Positions 1-13,550 of a stretch of DNA of 64,000 nt are shown here, one piece after another. Numbering within the stretch: the first letter of the stretch is position 1; every line of letters starts with the position of its first letter. The translations under genes and the position numbers were made by a program. The notes beneath the pieces were generated by a model. The model was not told the DNA's origin and did not search any database. It saw only the letters and a program-made list of their open reading frames with translations. Source of the DNA: Leucaena leucocephala (lineage: Eukaryota > Streptophyta > Magnoliopsida > Fabales > Fabaceae). The DNA is taken from the NCBI GenBank assembly GCA_037074615.1, contig CM073562.1, positions 17,717,001 to 17,781,000 of the forward strand, read 5' to 3'.

Positions 1-3000
1 GATAATTTTCATCTTCATCATATTCTTCTTGTTCCTGGAACTGTTCATGATTCTCAGTAGTCCACTCTTCATCATCACCTGATGAGAAAGAACATGTGGA
101 ACTAACTACATTCTCATTCCCAGGTCTTGCAGTTGCTACAACTGATTCATTTTGCTGACCAGATAGAGGGCCATTTTTTCCTTCTACAGAAGCCAACATC
201 GCAGGAGAAACTACAGATTCTTCCAAATCATCATGAGAAAGATGGGTTGGAGAACTAGGTGGGCTTGAAACAGAGAGTGAAGACTGAGAATCACACCTTG
301 GTACAGTGGTGCTCCCAACTTTACGATCCTCATTCTCCTGATTATCTGGCAATGTACCTACTACTTCCAGTTGTCCAGAACTCTGCAGATATGCATCGTC
401 ATAACCAGTTGGCATGTCATTTTCCTGGACTGCAGCAGAATTAGGATGTGCATTTACATCCCTGTAGGTTTTGGGCACAGAAGTTAGTGATGGAGGTGGA
501 AGAACCCGAGGCTGCCTCACAGAATACCGTGACCTCCCAAAAGCATAACTTCCATCTGATTCAGAATTTGGGTAATGCTCAGGATATGCAGAAAACATAT
601 TGCCACGAGAACGGCCTGATGTCCAGCCATCACTAAATCTTTCCAAATTATCACGAAAATCAGAATCAATATCTGCATTTCTGTTTAAATGATCTCCATT
701 TCCAAGTTCATTCCAACTTTGCCCCTTTTCATTAGCATATTCATCTAAATGAGTGTCCACAATCCCTCCTTTATTAAAGGCCCTTGATGCCATGAATCCA
801 GCACCTCCGTCATATTCTTTTCTCATTAATGGCTTTCCACCAATTGGTGTATCTCTGCTTGGACTGTTTGGACCATTACCTTGGCCATGTGAATAGAATA
901 TTGAGTTTCTTTCATTCTCATATACATCTCTTCTCCATGAATTCCCCGGTTTCCCTCGATCAACAAAGGAGGAAGAACTATCTCTAGAAAACTGTGGCCT
1001 TGAACCAGTCTCCAGCGACTTATTCAGGCTTGATGAATTAGAAGATGCTGAAGTTATGATTCCTTCGACAGCTCTTTCACTGTCATCCCAATCACCCACA
1101 TCTGTACCCCTGGGTGCATCTTTTTCCTCTCCTATCCCAGACATTTTCTCATCTGCAACAGCCAAAGAATCGTTACCAACTTTGGCTCCATCTGCCTTCC
1201 TTCTAGCAATCCTTTCCTCCAATTCTAAAAGTTTTTGCTTAGCAGCTTGTTTCCTTCTCTCTTCCTCGAAGAGAATCCTATGTTTCTCCTCTTCTCTAGC
1301 AATTTTCTGTTCTTCAGCTTTCCGCAAAGCTTCAATGCGTTCTTGTTCTGCTCTCCATGCTGCCTCTCTAGCTTCTTCCTCAAACCTCCTTTGCCTCTCT
1401 TCCTATAGATTCAGAACAGAAAGAGATATAAATAAAATAGCTAAATTAATTATCAATTCAATATATAAATAATCAAAGGCTTAAACATTTGTTGCAGGTG
1501 ATGCCAGACACTATTTTCCATTGAATCCAGGTGAGTTGGGAGTAGAAATGGCAATTTCAAATTATGCATAACCAGAATGTAACTATGGGCCTTATAGGTT
1601 TGCAAACTTTTGTCCGACTCTATCAATTTTACTCGTCTTACTCATCAGCCAGAGTTTTAGGAGATTTACTGTTCAGAAACATTGCTGGGATACAACTCCA
1701 CATATTTGGAGGTTAAGTGACATTTAATTAAACATCAAGTAGGATGAATCTAGTTTATCCGAAAATAAATAATAAATATATTCTCGCGTCGATTTACCTG
1801 CTCTCTGATCTGCCTTAATCTTTCTTCTTCTTCTCTTCGAGCTAACTCCAAAGCTCTTTCATGCTCTTCAATGTTCCGTTGCCGCTCCTGTTCTTGCATC
1901 CTCTGAACTTTCTCAATCTCAGCCTCAAATGATTCTCTGGCGGGATCATGAAAATCCGTTTGCTTAGGAACTTCTTTCTTCTTCTTGACCATCCCAACAA
2001 GACTTGTAGAAAAAAAATCCCTCCCATCAAATCCAGAAGCTCCAAAATCTTTCATGAAAGGATCCTCTAGGAAAGACTTTTCACTCTTTGGCAGTGTGCG
2101 CTTCTCTCTGTTAAAATTAAGCAGTGGATCATCTGCAGGAAGCCCTTTAGCACCCACTGAAGATGAGAATTTTGACACTGGGCTCTGGACAGGAATAGAG
2201 CTATATCTGTTGTATTGTTCATTACCAGCAAAACTATCCCTCACATTACGTTCAGGCCATCGGCCACCATACGACTCCATTGTGTTATTCCAAGATTGCC
2301 TCCCTTTCTGGCCATATCTCATCTCCCTCTTTCTAAAATCATCATGAAGATTATCTTGGAAGGTAGATGATATATATTTATTATCCTTCCCAACTTCTCT
2401 ATTCATGCTAGATGGCCTTACACCAACACCATTTTTCTCATTTGCCACACCTTGAACTGCAAACCCTTCCTTAGAAAGAGTTGAATTTCTCCAGGAATTT
2501 CCTTCCCGCCCCTCTCTACTAGATGCTCTGACAGGGTTTAGTTTAGGAACTTCACTGGAAGAAAGTTTTCCAGCTTCATTGTCCCGCTGTCCCCATTTGT
2601 CAAAATTAAGATCAGGCTTATGCGGCATTGCACTAACTCTGGGCAAATCAAAGTTTCTGTCCCAATAAGCTTCGTTCTTTGAAAATCCATGATCTCTAGC
2701 CTCTCTAATCCTGTCGGTCAAACCATGACTAGTGTCACGCTCATCATCAGCCCAGTCAGATCTTGGGTTCAATCGCACAATGGGTAGAGGACCCAGGAAA
2801 TACTCCTCTTGCTTCCTATCGTGGTCAACCGCATGAGAACTACGCAAACTGTGAGTTTCCCTGCCATCCTCGCCCAGTCCATTGCTAACACCACCATGGG
2901 ATGGATGGAACTGAGAATGCATGTCAACATGTGAGGTCAAGCGTGAACCATTCTTCTGCTCAGTGGATAAATTCTCACTTACCGATTGCTTATGCTTAGG

Positions 3001-3627
3001 ATTCAAATTCTCTTTGAGCTTATGAGGCGGTCCTGAAGACAAAGTGGCCCGCAATGAAGGAAAATCTTCACCTCTTAGCACAGCCACCTTCTCTCCAGAA
3101 GGATGGGCCAGAGCAGCAGCTGCAGATGTAGCGGGGCTACCTCCAACCACAGCTGATCGAGCAGAAGGTGGCATATATGCACTGTTCCCCCTGTTAAACC
3201 CATCTGCAGGACGCAACCCATTGTCAAATCCATCAACTGTCTGTTCGCCGGTTGGCTTTATTTCTTGCAAAGCAGCAGCGGCTGGCTTGGTCCAACCCAT
3301 ACCAGATGAGGTGGGGCGAGACCCACTTCCAGAGACCCCTCCTCCAGCAGGACCACCGCTCAGTCCCAAAGAATCAAACTTCTCGTGCTCCTTCCGCAAG
3401 GAAGGCAGATTCAAGGGGGGAGGAATAGAAAGCTTCGGCCCAGCCTTCTGAGAACTGCGAGGCCTTGAAAGGACCACCATACCACCCCCTCCACCTCCAT
3501 GACCATTGGGCCGTGATCGACTAGATGCGTAAGAGCTAGAATGAGATGAATGATGATGAGAAGGCTGACCATAAGATTTGTTCAGATTCACAGACGTAAA
3601 TTTGGTTCCAACACCATGGTTGGCCAT
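1..3627 (-). CDS. Large BAT2/MOS1-like low-complexity protein, 5' half (partial, runs off left edge)
   Basis: Two exons are visible: 3627..1798 and 1402..1 (still open at the window edge). The donor is CAG|GTAAAT at 1798 and the acceptor TATAG|GAAGAG at 1402. The start is taken at MANHGVG (3627); an in-frame ATG three codons upstream (3636) is the alternative. The N-terminus has a His/Ser-rich run and a Gly stretch, then VLSRPRSSQKAGPK and PPPLNLPSLRKEH, which resemble the BAT2 N-terminal pattern. The middle is low complexity with the recurring motif LRGEDFPSL. From the end of exon 1 into exon 2 the chain becomes a long Glu/Arg-rich charged helix, likely coiled coil. Arabidopsis MOS1 and the uncharacterised At3g50370-type proteins share this layout; the N-terminus resembles the latter more. 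The family is large (around 2000 residues), so most of the gene lies outside. MOS1 regulates immune-receptor expression, but that function cannot be assumed here. Confidence 0.8.
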
Positions 3628-3636
3628 CGCCCCCAC

Positions 3637-4935
3637 ACGAAGCCCGAATGGTTAGGCGGATATTTTAATGTTCAAAACCCTAACCCTTGACAGCGGCGTG
3701 GTGATGAAGCCGAAGCGGAAGCCGAAACCGATCGATGCTACTCCCTCAACCTTCAAAGAAGGTAGTCAAGCCTTCGCCGGACGGACGGCGAGCAGTTCGA
3801 TGGTCGCCGATGTGGTCAATCGGACCTCTGCCGCAGAAGAACTAAACAGGATGAAGAGCCCAAAAGAAAGAAAAAAACAAAAAGGGGCTTTCCTCTTCTC
3901 TTCTGGTTTTCTTCTACGTATATATTTCATTCCATGCCACCTTTTTTTACTAGGCACGTGTTAACTTTTTAAACCTAATATGAATTTTATTTTCCATCAA
4001 AATTTAAAAAATATATATACTATATAATATCTTAATATTATTTATTATATATATTTAATATTTTAATATTATTTATAGTATAATTTTATTTATAATATTT
4101 TTAATTTAATATAATTTTATCCATAATCTTTTAAATGTGATATAATTTTATATATAATTTTATTTTTAAATATTAAAAATTAAATTGTACTAAATTAAAA
4201 AAAATGACGGTAAAATTATAATTTTATTAAAAAAAATAAACATAGAAAAAAATAGAGGATTTAGTAAGAAGCAATTGAGAAATTTTTAATTTTTATTTTA
4301 ATATTTAGTCCTTCTAAATAATTATAAGTTTTGTATGATTTTTTTAATTAAATATTGATATATATTTCAGCAAATGATGGAATAGATAAAAATAATAAAT
4401 TAATAGATAAAATTATCCTTATTTATATATATAAGGAATTAAAAAAAAATATATAATAATTTTGTACATCTATATAATAAATTAATGGATAAAATTACCT
4501 AACCCAATATTTACCTGAAAGGTAAGGAGTAAATAAAATCATATAATAAAGATTTGAAGGGCTTGGCAATGGTAATGCTCTAATAAAATTCTCATTTGAT
4601 TCCCTTGTCAGATAGTGAAGGAGTGAGGGTGAGGAAAGAGAACTCTCAGTTCGTTGTCGACAACAGTAACGAGAGAATGTATAGGCAAAACTATCTTTGA
4701 AATGAATATTGGATGCCACTAATCCAATAAATAAACAAAAAATAAGAATTAAATTATTGTCAGGTTAATGATCTAAATTCTCAACTGCCAACTCAAAACC
4801 CTAAATAAAATCCAATGATAAAATGGTCCAAATTCAAATAGGTAACTACTAAGACCAACATGACTAGATCCTTGATCCCTCCGGACTAACTCAAATCAAG
4901 TATGCGATGTAGTTAACTCTACAATCAAAATTGCT
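3637..4935. other. Intergenic: upstream region of the BAT2-like gene and 3' flank of PABP
   Basis: About 3640-3960 is moderately GC-rich and probably holds the 5' UTR and promoter of the minus-strand BAT2-like gene. About 3960-4480 is extremely AT-rich with runs of TATAT and poly-A/T and no recognisable gene. The part next to 4935 should contain the 3' UTR of the poly(A)-binding protein gene. Short open frames here have no family similarity that I recognise. Confidence 0.6.
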
Positions 4936-7900
4936 TCATTCATTCAGTGACAGTGAGCCGAGCTGTTCCCCAACTTCAGTGCCCGATGCAGCTTCATGCA
5001 AGACTTGCATTGCCTCGGACACCTTTATTTTCAAGTCTTCAGGAGATTCAATGAGATGGATAACCTCAGATTGGTCCATTTCCAACAACATCCCGGTCAC
5101 TTTTGCTGTATGATTTGGTGCAAGACGCTCTACAAGAGGATATAGATGCTCACCCAGCATCTGTTCATCACAAGCAATGTTTCCAAGTTAAATTAACTTT
5201 CACGCAGTATACCAACCCAAAACTTCATTTAAACCAAAGCATTAGGAACACGAATCATACCAAGCGCTGATTTTCTGGTGTAGCAGAGGCCAAAGCTGAG
5301 GCAAGCGTTGTAGAAAGTGCACCAGGCCGCAGATTATCAATGGGAGCTGAAGCAACCCCAGAACCATCAAAGGGCAATGGCATCATCGGACTCACTACGC
5401 CTTGGGGACCAAAAGATGGGTCCATGCCATTTCGAGTGTTGCCCATATATCTAAACCCTTGATTGGAGCTTCGATGCATCATCTGAATTAAAATAAATCG
5501 GATAGTTCGCAATTTTGTTGAGATTGAAAATTGAAAATATAATTTCTTACAACTAAAAGATGAACTTCAATGAGTCACCTGGTTTTGCTGCACATGTTGG
5601 AAATTTCCACCCCGTCGAACACCCATCCTTTGACCAGGTTGAACCTGCCTTTGAAGGTTGTATGGCATAATGAAATTTGGAGCAATGCTAGGACGCATTC
5701 CGGGCAACAGTTGTTGCTGGAAACCAAATCCAGCTGGCTGAGGTGGCATCATACCAGGTGTTCCCTGACCATAGTACAACTGCTGGGGGGCAAGTCTAGG
5801 TGCCCCAGGATGATATCCAGGAATTCCAGTAGTCAAAGGTGCAATTCTACCAGGTGCACGAATTTGAGCAAAATGAGCCTGCAAAAGAAGGTAAATTGTG
5901 AATTTGTCCAATGAGATTTTTGATAGCTTGGAAAGGGGAGTCAGAATTAAGAGACCGACGAGTAGTGATCAAAAACTTAAAGTAGAATTCAGATTATCCA
6001 TGACTGAAACAGTAAATCAGAAATCATGAATGAAAATTTTGGCGAATCATTGAGATCTTATATGGACAATATCAATGACATGAAACCAGTATAACCTGCA
6101 GGGCCTTCCTCTCTTCTTTCTGTTGGGCCACAGCAACATAAAGAGGTTTTCGACCTACCATTTTCCCATTCATTTCGTTCAACTGCAAAAAGAAAAGAAA
6201 AAAGTTCCAAATATACATTGTAAGATAAGACAATGGATGTTCATGGGTCATAACCTCTTTAAAAAGAAAGAATAAATTACTTACAGCTTTACTTGCTTCC
6301 TCAGGAGTAGAAAAAGCCACAAAACCAGAACCCTTGCTATTCCCATGTGAATCAAGCATAACCTGCAGACATATATGAACAATGAAATTCATATTTCCAT
6401 TATTTTCTATAGCAAACCATAACCTGCAAATGGCCAATTTAAATGCATGGGTAAAAGCACCAACAGCGAATGCTTGTGCATAATGTGTGCAATACTTACC
6501 TTGCATGATGTAATAGTTCCAAACTCAGAAAACAGCTCCTTCAGTTTGTCATCATTGATGCTATCATCGAGATTCTTCAAGTATAAATTAGCACCTTGTA
6601 ATTTCTCATATCGACTAATCCGTTCCTGCTCAAATTTGGCCTTCAGCTCTGACTCTCTTTCTGCTTTCTTCTGAGCTCTCCCTACATATAACACCTTATC
6701 ATCATTGGTAGTGGTTCCATTCAACCTCTCAACTGCAGCAGCTGCTGATTCTGGACTTTGGAAATTAACAAAGCCGAAACATCGAGACTTCCCATTCACA
6801 TCTTTCATGACAACAGCACTAGTTATTGCACCATATGGCCCAAATAGCTGTTTGAGGTCCTCATCAGCATATGTTTCAGAGAAATTTTTCACATAAATAT
6901 TAGTAAACTTTGGTGATCCGTTAGCACAAGCCCTTTCCTGGCGCCTAACAAAGAGTCCAACATAAACTTGTTTGTCATTTATCAACATGCCATTCAGCTG
7001 TTTGATGGCATTTTGCGCAGCTTCTTCATTGTCAAACTGTACAAAACCGTAACCTTTTGACTGTCCAGAGATGTCAACAGCTACCTTGCAGGAAAGTACA
7101 GTTCCAAAGGCAGCAAAAGTGTCATGTAATGCCTTGTTATCGATCGATGTGTCCAGGTTCTTAATGAACACATTACCATATCCACTTTTCCTAATGCTAG
7201 GATCTCTACGAGAGAACATGATACGAATCGGTTTCCCGTTAAGTGGGGTAAAGTTGAGAAGTTCCATGGCATTAGCCGCTGCAATATAAACAAATGTTAG
7301 GTTCTAACAGCTTTATCAGTAGCAGTAAGCATAAGTCTTGACTAGGAAGATATCCTTTAATAAATGAAGCTGCCTCGCAAGGACTCCAAATGCAAGCCTC
7401 TGTTTTTATTATGCTCTTTTCATTCATTATATCCACATAAAATAAATAAATAATAAAAAGAAACGAAGAAAAACGAAGAAACAGAACAACCCTATATTGG
7501 AAGAAAACTAGATCATGGGCTTCAAAACCCACAAGCAATAAATATTAGAAACTGATTCAGTAGAATACAGAACATTGATAAAATCAAACCACAGATAGAA
7601 TCCATAAAAAAAAAAAAACTAACCAGTTTAGTGTATTGATCACGAATAGATTCTGATACAAAACACTGACAAATATTCCATAACACACTAAACTGTTAAA
7701 TTTAAACAGAATCACTCCAGTATCTCAATCGGGTGTTAGATCTGATCAAACCACTGATATGAGGAGGAAATTTAATCAAAATCAAAAAAGGCAATTCATA
7801 TCCAAGAGCGTGCACAACAATTTAATAATAAAATTTGAGGAGGTGATCAATGATAGTACGAACCATCCTCGGCGGTGCCGAAGTTGACATAGGCGTAACC

Positions 7901-8125
7901 GAGAGAGGATCGCCTGGTCTGATCCCTGCAAACCCTAATGGAGACAACATTCGCCACTTGGTTGAACAGATCATAGAGCTGACCTTCATTCACATTCGGG
8001 TCGAGATCACCAACGTACAATGACATATTTGCGAACTGTCCCGAAGACAATGCCGCTGCCACAGGTGTAACCGGCGCCGGAGGACCATTGGGCTGAACCA
8101 TCGGTGTAGAAATCGACGCCGCCAT
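4936..8125 (-). CDS. PAB: Cytoplasmic poly(A)-binding protein (PABP), 650 aa
   Basis: Seven exons: 8125..7864, 7278..6500, 6362..6285, 6182..6096, 5878..5579, 5482..5261 and 5160..4936. All introns are GT-AG and phases match, giving 650 codons plus stop, the usual PABP length. Four RRMs lie at about residues 34-112, 122-199, 212-290 and 315-392. RNP2/RNP1 motifs are visible: LYVGDL, GYAYVNF, VFIKNL, GYGFVQF, IYVKNF, CFGFVNF, LYLKNL, GSGFVAF. A Pro/Gln/Gly/Met-rich linker in exon 5 is followed by the C-terminal MLLE (PABC) domain, about 555-625, with TGMLLEMD and VLHEA. PABPs bind mRNA poly(A) tails, contact eIF4G and MLLE-binding partners, and act in translation and mRNA stability. The exon 2 frame runs on into the intron, so the join at 6500/6362 is needed to complete RRM4. 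Which Arabidopsis paralogue (PAB2/4/8) matches best is unresolved. Confidence 0.96.
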
Positions 8126-10325
8126 GGGTATTCCAAACCAAAAATTTCAAAATCGCCCAAGATTAAAAGAAATGAATAATCCGATAAAAAAAGTTAAGCA
8201 ATGAGAGAGAAAGTAGAATATGGAGAGCGATTCGAACCAGCCGAAGCAGTTACTAGAAATATCTGGTCAATGAAAAAACAAGAAAAAAATTAAAAAGGGA
8301 ATTGTTTTCTCAGTTTGAGCGAAGAAAAATTCCCTATTTTTGGTCTCTGCGAGCAGAGAAAAGTGGAGGACAAGGCAAGGGAGTTACAAGAGGGAGGGAA
8401 CTGACTTACATACAAGGATGTGACTCAGAGTCGAAACGGCGCGTTTTTCTGTTGGCGTTCGGCAGGAAATCGCGGCGTTTGGTCTTGACGTCTTGTGACA
8501 GATGTGCACGTGAACAATGAACTTGTCGCACGTGAAAAATGTTATGTTCCCGTACATACGTTGTCTGCGCTTTGGGGGGATAACTTAGGTGTTCCGTTCC
8601 GTCGTAGGTTCGTAGGAAATTAAATATAAATTATTATAAATAAATTCGAAAATATTAATATTTATATTTCCAGAATCTAAAACTTTTAATTGGGTGCTTA
8701 TAGTTTTTAAAATTTGAAAGATGAAGTCAATAAAATGATGATGTGACGAACATTATGATTTTATGGATGACATGCGTGCTTCAAATATTATTGTAGTTGG
8801 ACATGCTTGTGATTGTGAGATGCTTGCTATCTACACACACACACATGAGCACAAAAGAATGACAAGAATTATTTTGATAAATTATAAAGTTCAATTACAA
8901 GTTTTAAAGTATAGAAAATAAATTGAAAATTGAATGAAAAAAGAAGAGCAAATGCATAGAACAAATTTTGGATGTCATATATTGTTCTTCTTCTTATTTT
9001 ATCAAAAGATCAAAATGACATTATCAGACAAGCAGTTTATACATATTTAAAAGACAGATGAAAGTAAAGGATGAGAAGATAAGAAATTAAGAAGACCGAG
9101 AGGAAGGGAATTAGCCACTCTAATCTTAGCACAAGCCAAAGAGTCGATTAGTAAAGAGATGTCTTGCTTAATGATGTTTCTAGAGCAATCCTTTGAAGCC
9201 ATGCAATGAGAGAGCTACTTTTTTATAAGGCAATAACCTCCGAGGTTCCTACTCCAGGAGAGAAGAATTCTTAATTGATGATAGATGATGGATATCACAT
9301 TGAATTTTATATGATTAGGGATTTAGTTCCAAACATAAGCATGTCTCATTTTTTTTTTGTCGTTTTCTCTCTTTAGCTTAGGTGGAATTTAATTCGAAAA
9401 ATCATGATGAGTACTCGAACGATTTTTCATTTATTTATTATAGCGTATATGGTACATATATATATATAATACAATGAATTTCATGGACGACTGTGCCATT
9501 TTTCTATCATCTGGTGTGACATTATGCCCTTGGGCGATTGTTAAACTTGTATTGGCAATAATCCACTGCAAATATCATTCCATATAGCTAGGCCTTAAAT
9601 CCTTCTTGCTCGTGAAAATTCCAATGCTATGTTGCCTCCCAAGAAAGCCTATTATACTTGTTTTCTGCCCTATCAAACACAATGTTCAATTTTTCTAAGT
9701 AAATAATGAACAAAAGGAGTGTTAAAATTGCAGAGAATGGACGTTTCTTAGCACATTTACAAGTAATGGTCTCCAATATGTATATATAGATAGCCCTTAA
9801 GTGAAATTGAATTTACAATAATATATGTGAGCAAATGTTATCCCTGATCTCTCCAAATAACTAAAGAAGAAAATTAGGAATGAAATGTCAAGTTTCAAAG
9901 AAGGGAACAATTCGAATATGATAATTTCTGAAGTGGTAGCCCATAAGTAGTTTCTATTGTAACCTCTACGACAAGTCCTATTAGAAGCGATGTTAGATAT
10001 TAAATATGGATACTACTTTTAGCAGAGTAAATCTTGATTTATCATGTTATAAGGCATCATTTCCTTCTATTAAAACAAACTCCCATTTGTCAAAACTTGA
10101 TTCGTAATATTATAATAGTAGACAACAAAGATTGAAACATTTACTAGTTAGTCATAGAAGCCCTAATACTCAAAGGCTTGATATCAAATTAAGGATGAAA
10201 AGAATCTTAGGTTCTATTCTGTCTTTCCTCTATGAATCTTTATAATTAATGGTGATGTGATGAGGGATCAAAGTAAATATTTGACACAGTACTTGAGCAT
10301 GCATGTTCATGTATCTCAACATCTG
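8126..10325. other. Intergenic between PABP and the DUF1475 gene
   Basis: 8126-8420 is the likely PABP leader and core promoter. Two CACGTG G-box cores lie close together at about 8507 and 8529, in GTGCACGTGAAC and TCGCACGTGAAA contexts. From about 8620 the sequence is AT-rich with a short (AC)n run near 8833 and a (TA)n run near 9456. I see no gene. The 3' UTR of the DUF1475 gene should lie just left of 10325. Confidence 0.5.
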
Positions 10326-13300
10326 CTAAAAGTGCTTTGCCTGCCCAGAACAATTTTTACATCTTATCAGCTTCAATACTAAGTTTAAATGTTGGAAAAA
10401 TGAAAAGAAACGAGTTCTGTAGACTTGCCTGTCACCACAACGACGCACTAAAATGAGGTAAACAGGATCTTGGCAAGTAATCTGGAATAGATTCCACACG
10501 ATGTAGATGCATGTCGTGATACTGAAAATTTGGAAAACACAAATTATCTTCATCTATAGAAAAAATACACTGATAGAAACTAGATAAACATGCACTGAGG
10601 TACAAGAATCATTAGAAGGATGTGCATGTGAACTTTTTAATACATAAAAAGCAAACTGTAAGTTAATCTGAGTCATTAGTCATTTTTTAGTTGTATGATT
10701 ATATATCAGGTTGCAGGTTGGAGAACATGAAGCCAATCGATGTGTTGCTATTAACCGGCTTAAATAATTGCTCTATCAAAACACTACCCATGCAAAGCCA
10801 AGCACCATTCGGTAATAACATAGAAAATAATAAGCACAAAACACCATAAACATATTTCACATCAAAGGCCAAATCTTGCTATTGATGCCAAAGAATAATT
10901 TTGGTTAAAAATAACAACTAAATGGAAATCTGAATCATTAGTATTCTTCATAACGGTGGTGGCTCATGTTAACGAGTTTTAAACAATAATTTTTAAACAG
11001 AATAATTTTGGTTAAACTTAACAACTAAATGGAAATCTGAATCATTAGTATTCTTCATAACAGTAGTTGCTCATGTTAATGAGTTTTAAACAATAAACTA
11101 TATGGGATGTCAACTTTGTAAGAAGTGAACTAACCTGCCAAAAGATATCAATAGAACTATCCAGAAAACTGCAGAAATCCAACTACACTCTTTGTAGGCC
11201 ACCCATACCTGATATTGTACACATTAGTTAAATTTTTATACTGAAACACAAAAAGAAAAAAAAAATGTACTGAAAGTTAAGTTTTGCGTGCTTGCTCAAC
11301 TTAATTGTGGCTTAGATTTTTGGTATAAACTCAGAGTATCCCCAAGTCAATTGTGGCTTAGTTTTGAACAAACTTTATTTCAGAAGTCACTAATAACTGG
11401 AAAAAGAAAACTCAATAGAAAGAAGCTTGATATTCCAAGTTAATCGCAATAATGTATGTTCATATCATTTATAGCAGCTAGGAGAAAGCAATGGAGACAT
11501 ACTGCTAGAGCCACAACATTGATATAGAAGTCAACTAGTGTTGCTGCCATCCACCTGCAAAGTTTGAAGCACTTGACATTTAAGAGATCAGAGTGAAAGT
11601 ACCAGATTCTAGAAAATCAACTCATTAAAAACACATATAAAGTTCAAATATGAAGCGCTTACGGAGTTAAAAGTTCCATCCGGAAAGGGGAACCATCAGT
11701 GATGAGAGTGTACAGCAAAGTCCCTAACATGAAAGAACCCAAAACTGTAAAAAGAATTCTCAGAGTCACAACAAAAGAATGCTGCTTCCTTTTCTGCCCT
11801 GCTTCTTCACCATTCCTATGCAAACAGGCTTTACAGTGTCAATCTGATTCTGAACTGACTAACAAGTGCAGTAACAACATTGATGATAGAGTAAGAGATA
11901 TCAATGGTTGTGGGTACATACTTGCTTGGATGCTTCAACAGAACATAGTACATAGGATCTTGTGAAGATTCTTGAGATGACAGCTTCGAGAATTGCACAA
12001 CAATATAGGCACATGTAGTAATGCTGAGACAATTAAAAAAAAAAAAGAAAGTGAACTAAATCAACAATTCTTAGCATTCAGATGATCATGATCTTCAAAA
12101 GCATCATAAAAGAAACAACCAAGAAGCTCATTATCAACTTGACCTACAAAGAATTAACCACTTGAAACAGGTCGCATCATAAAAATAATATAGAAGTGCA
12201 GAGAAACTACTAGTGGAGACCATAGATGCAAGCAATGAAGTGAAGGGGAAGAAAGACAAAACTTCAAACCTGGCGGAGAAATTATTTCCAAAAAGACAAC
12301 GAAAGCACGTAATGCAATTCTTCTCTCATCAAAAACCAATTCAAGTACAAAGACATTTGGTAAGTGGACAATTTAAATTCTCAAGCACTCAGAAACCTAT
12401 TAACATGGTTTTTAGGTATGAAATGTGACAAATTCAAGATCCCCATATTGGTTATGGGTCAAATCAACATTAATATAGCAAATTTTGTAATGCAAATAGA
12501 ATAGGTAGGGTCATGGTGGAAAGATACCTTCCAAGGCCTATAAGAAAAATTATCCACAAAATTGAGCTAATCCACTTTGATTCCTTGTAAGCAACCCAAA
12601 TCTGATATGATAAAAACTGTTTGAGTGTTTATGAATCGTCACTAGACAAGTTTGATCAATCATAGATTAGAAATAATAACTAAGTAATAGTCAATTTGTC
12701 ATATCTTCAAAGTTGACTTACCGCCAAAGCTGCAACATTAATATAGAAATCAATCAAAGTTGCCACCATCCACCTGAATCAAGTAGAATATGGGAAACTC
12801 CCAAAAGTAAACAATTGTTTAACTGAAAAGACATTCATACAAATATGAAACAATTTATGATATTCCACTAAATAAATGTACACATTAACAACAACAGGTT
12901 AAGTTAAACCCCACGCAGATCAACTTTCATATGTAAGTGGGAGAACAACAACCAACCGATCACTAAGTTGAACAAATAAGTTTAGAAGTCTCAAGTAATA
13001 AGAATAGTGCGTTACTTGTTGAACAAAGCAAGTGAATTTCCGGGTACTGGACGACAAAACAAGTCCAGAGCTCCTTTTAGAGTTGATGTGATCCAACAAG
13101 CCGTAAATTTATGATGAGTTAAAGCAGTGTTTCGGACGGAAGTTTTATATTACATATTTGCAAGCTTGAGTTCAGGGAGCGCGCTCTTGTAAGACCAGCA
13201 TAAGCATGAAGTTAAATACTCGGATTTCTGGGCTTCGGCCCCAATCCGATTTTAACTCGGATTTTAAATGAACTTTGACAATTATGTCATACTGCAGCAA

Positions 13301-13550
13301 GCAAATTTCTCTACCAAAAGAAGTTACCAAATAAGAAACAGAATCTAATACGTGTATTAAATCAATTCACTAAAATCATGAGTTTGATCAAAAGAGTAAA
13401 TGGCAGAGAGGGAGAGAGTTACGGTGTGAGAAGCTCTTTACGAAATGGAAGACCATCCTTGAAGACTGTATAAATAAGGGTAGACACCATGAGAGTTCCC
13501 AAAGCAATAAACAGAGTTCTTAAGCCGATTGCCAGTGAAATCTTCGCCAT
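10326..13550 (-). CDS. DUF1475 multi-pass membrane protein, 276 aa, two duplicated halves
   Basis: Eight exons: 13550..13423, 12773..12722, 12601..12528, 12023..11922, 11815..11663, 11554..11503, 11208..11135 and 10521..10326. They total 831 nt with consistent phases and GT-AG junctions. The protein starts MAKISLAIGL. Each half carries hydrophobic segments around (L/I)YT, then DG.PFR.ELLTPWM, D FYIN and WVAYKE, ending in GSITTC.YIV. The pattern matches the plant DUF1475 family (about 250 residues, function unknown). Exons 2/3 and 6/7 have the same sizes (52 and 74 nt) and phases and encode matching segments, so the second half arose by internal duplication. The last exon runs to the first stop; its last 30 or so residues are the least certain part. 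No enzymatic motif is seen. Confidence 0.82.
10892..11097. repeat. Two imperfect tandem copies of a ~106-bp unit in intron 7 of the DUF1475 gene
   Basis: Unit 1 starts at about 10892 and unit 2 at about 10998 (period 106). Both contain AATGGAAATCTGAATCATT and the same following text through GAGTTTTAAACAATAA, with a handful of substitutions. This is a local tandem duplication; no coding role. Confidence 0.85.

Noticed and set aside
1056..1472. 138-codon plus-strand ORF
   Set aside because: Antisense to the second exon of the BAT2-like gene; it exists because that exon is Glu/Arg-rich, and it runs over the intron boundary.
3044..3451. 135-codon plus-strand ORF
   Set aside because: Antisense shadow of the first BAT2-like exon, with no recognisable domain.
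3668..3964. 98-codon plus-strand ORF upstream of the BAT2-like gene
   Set aside because: Lies in the probable divergent leader/promoter, has no family features and no splice partner.
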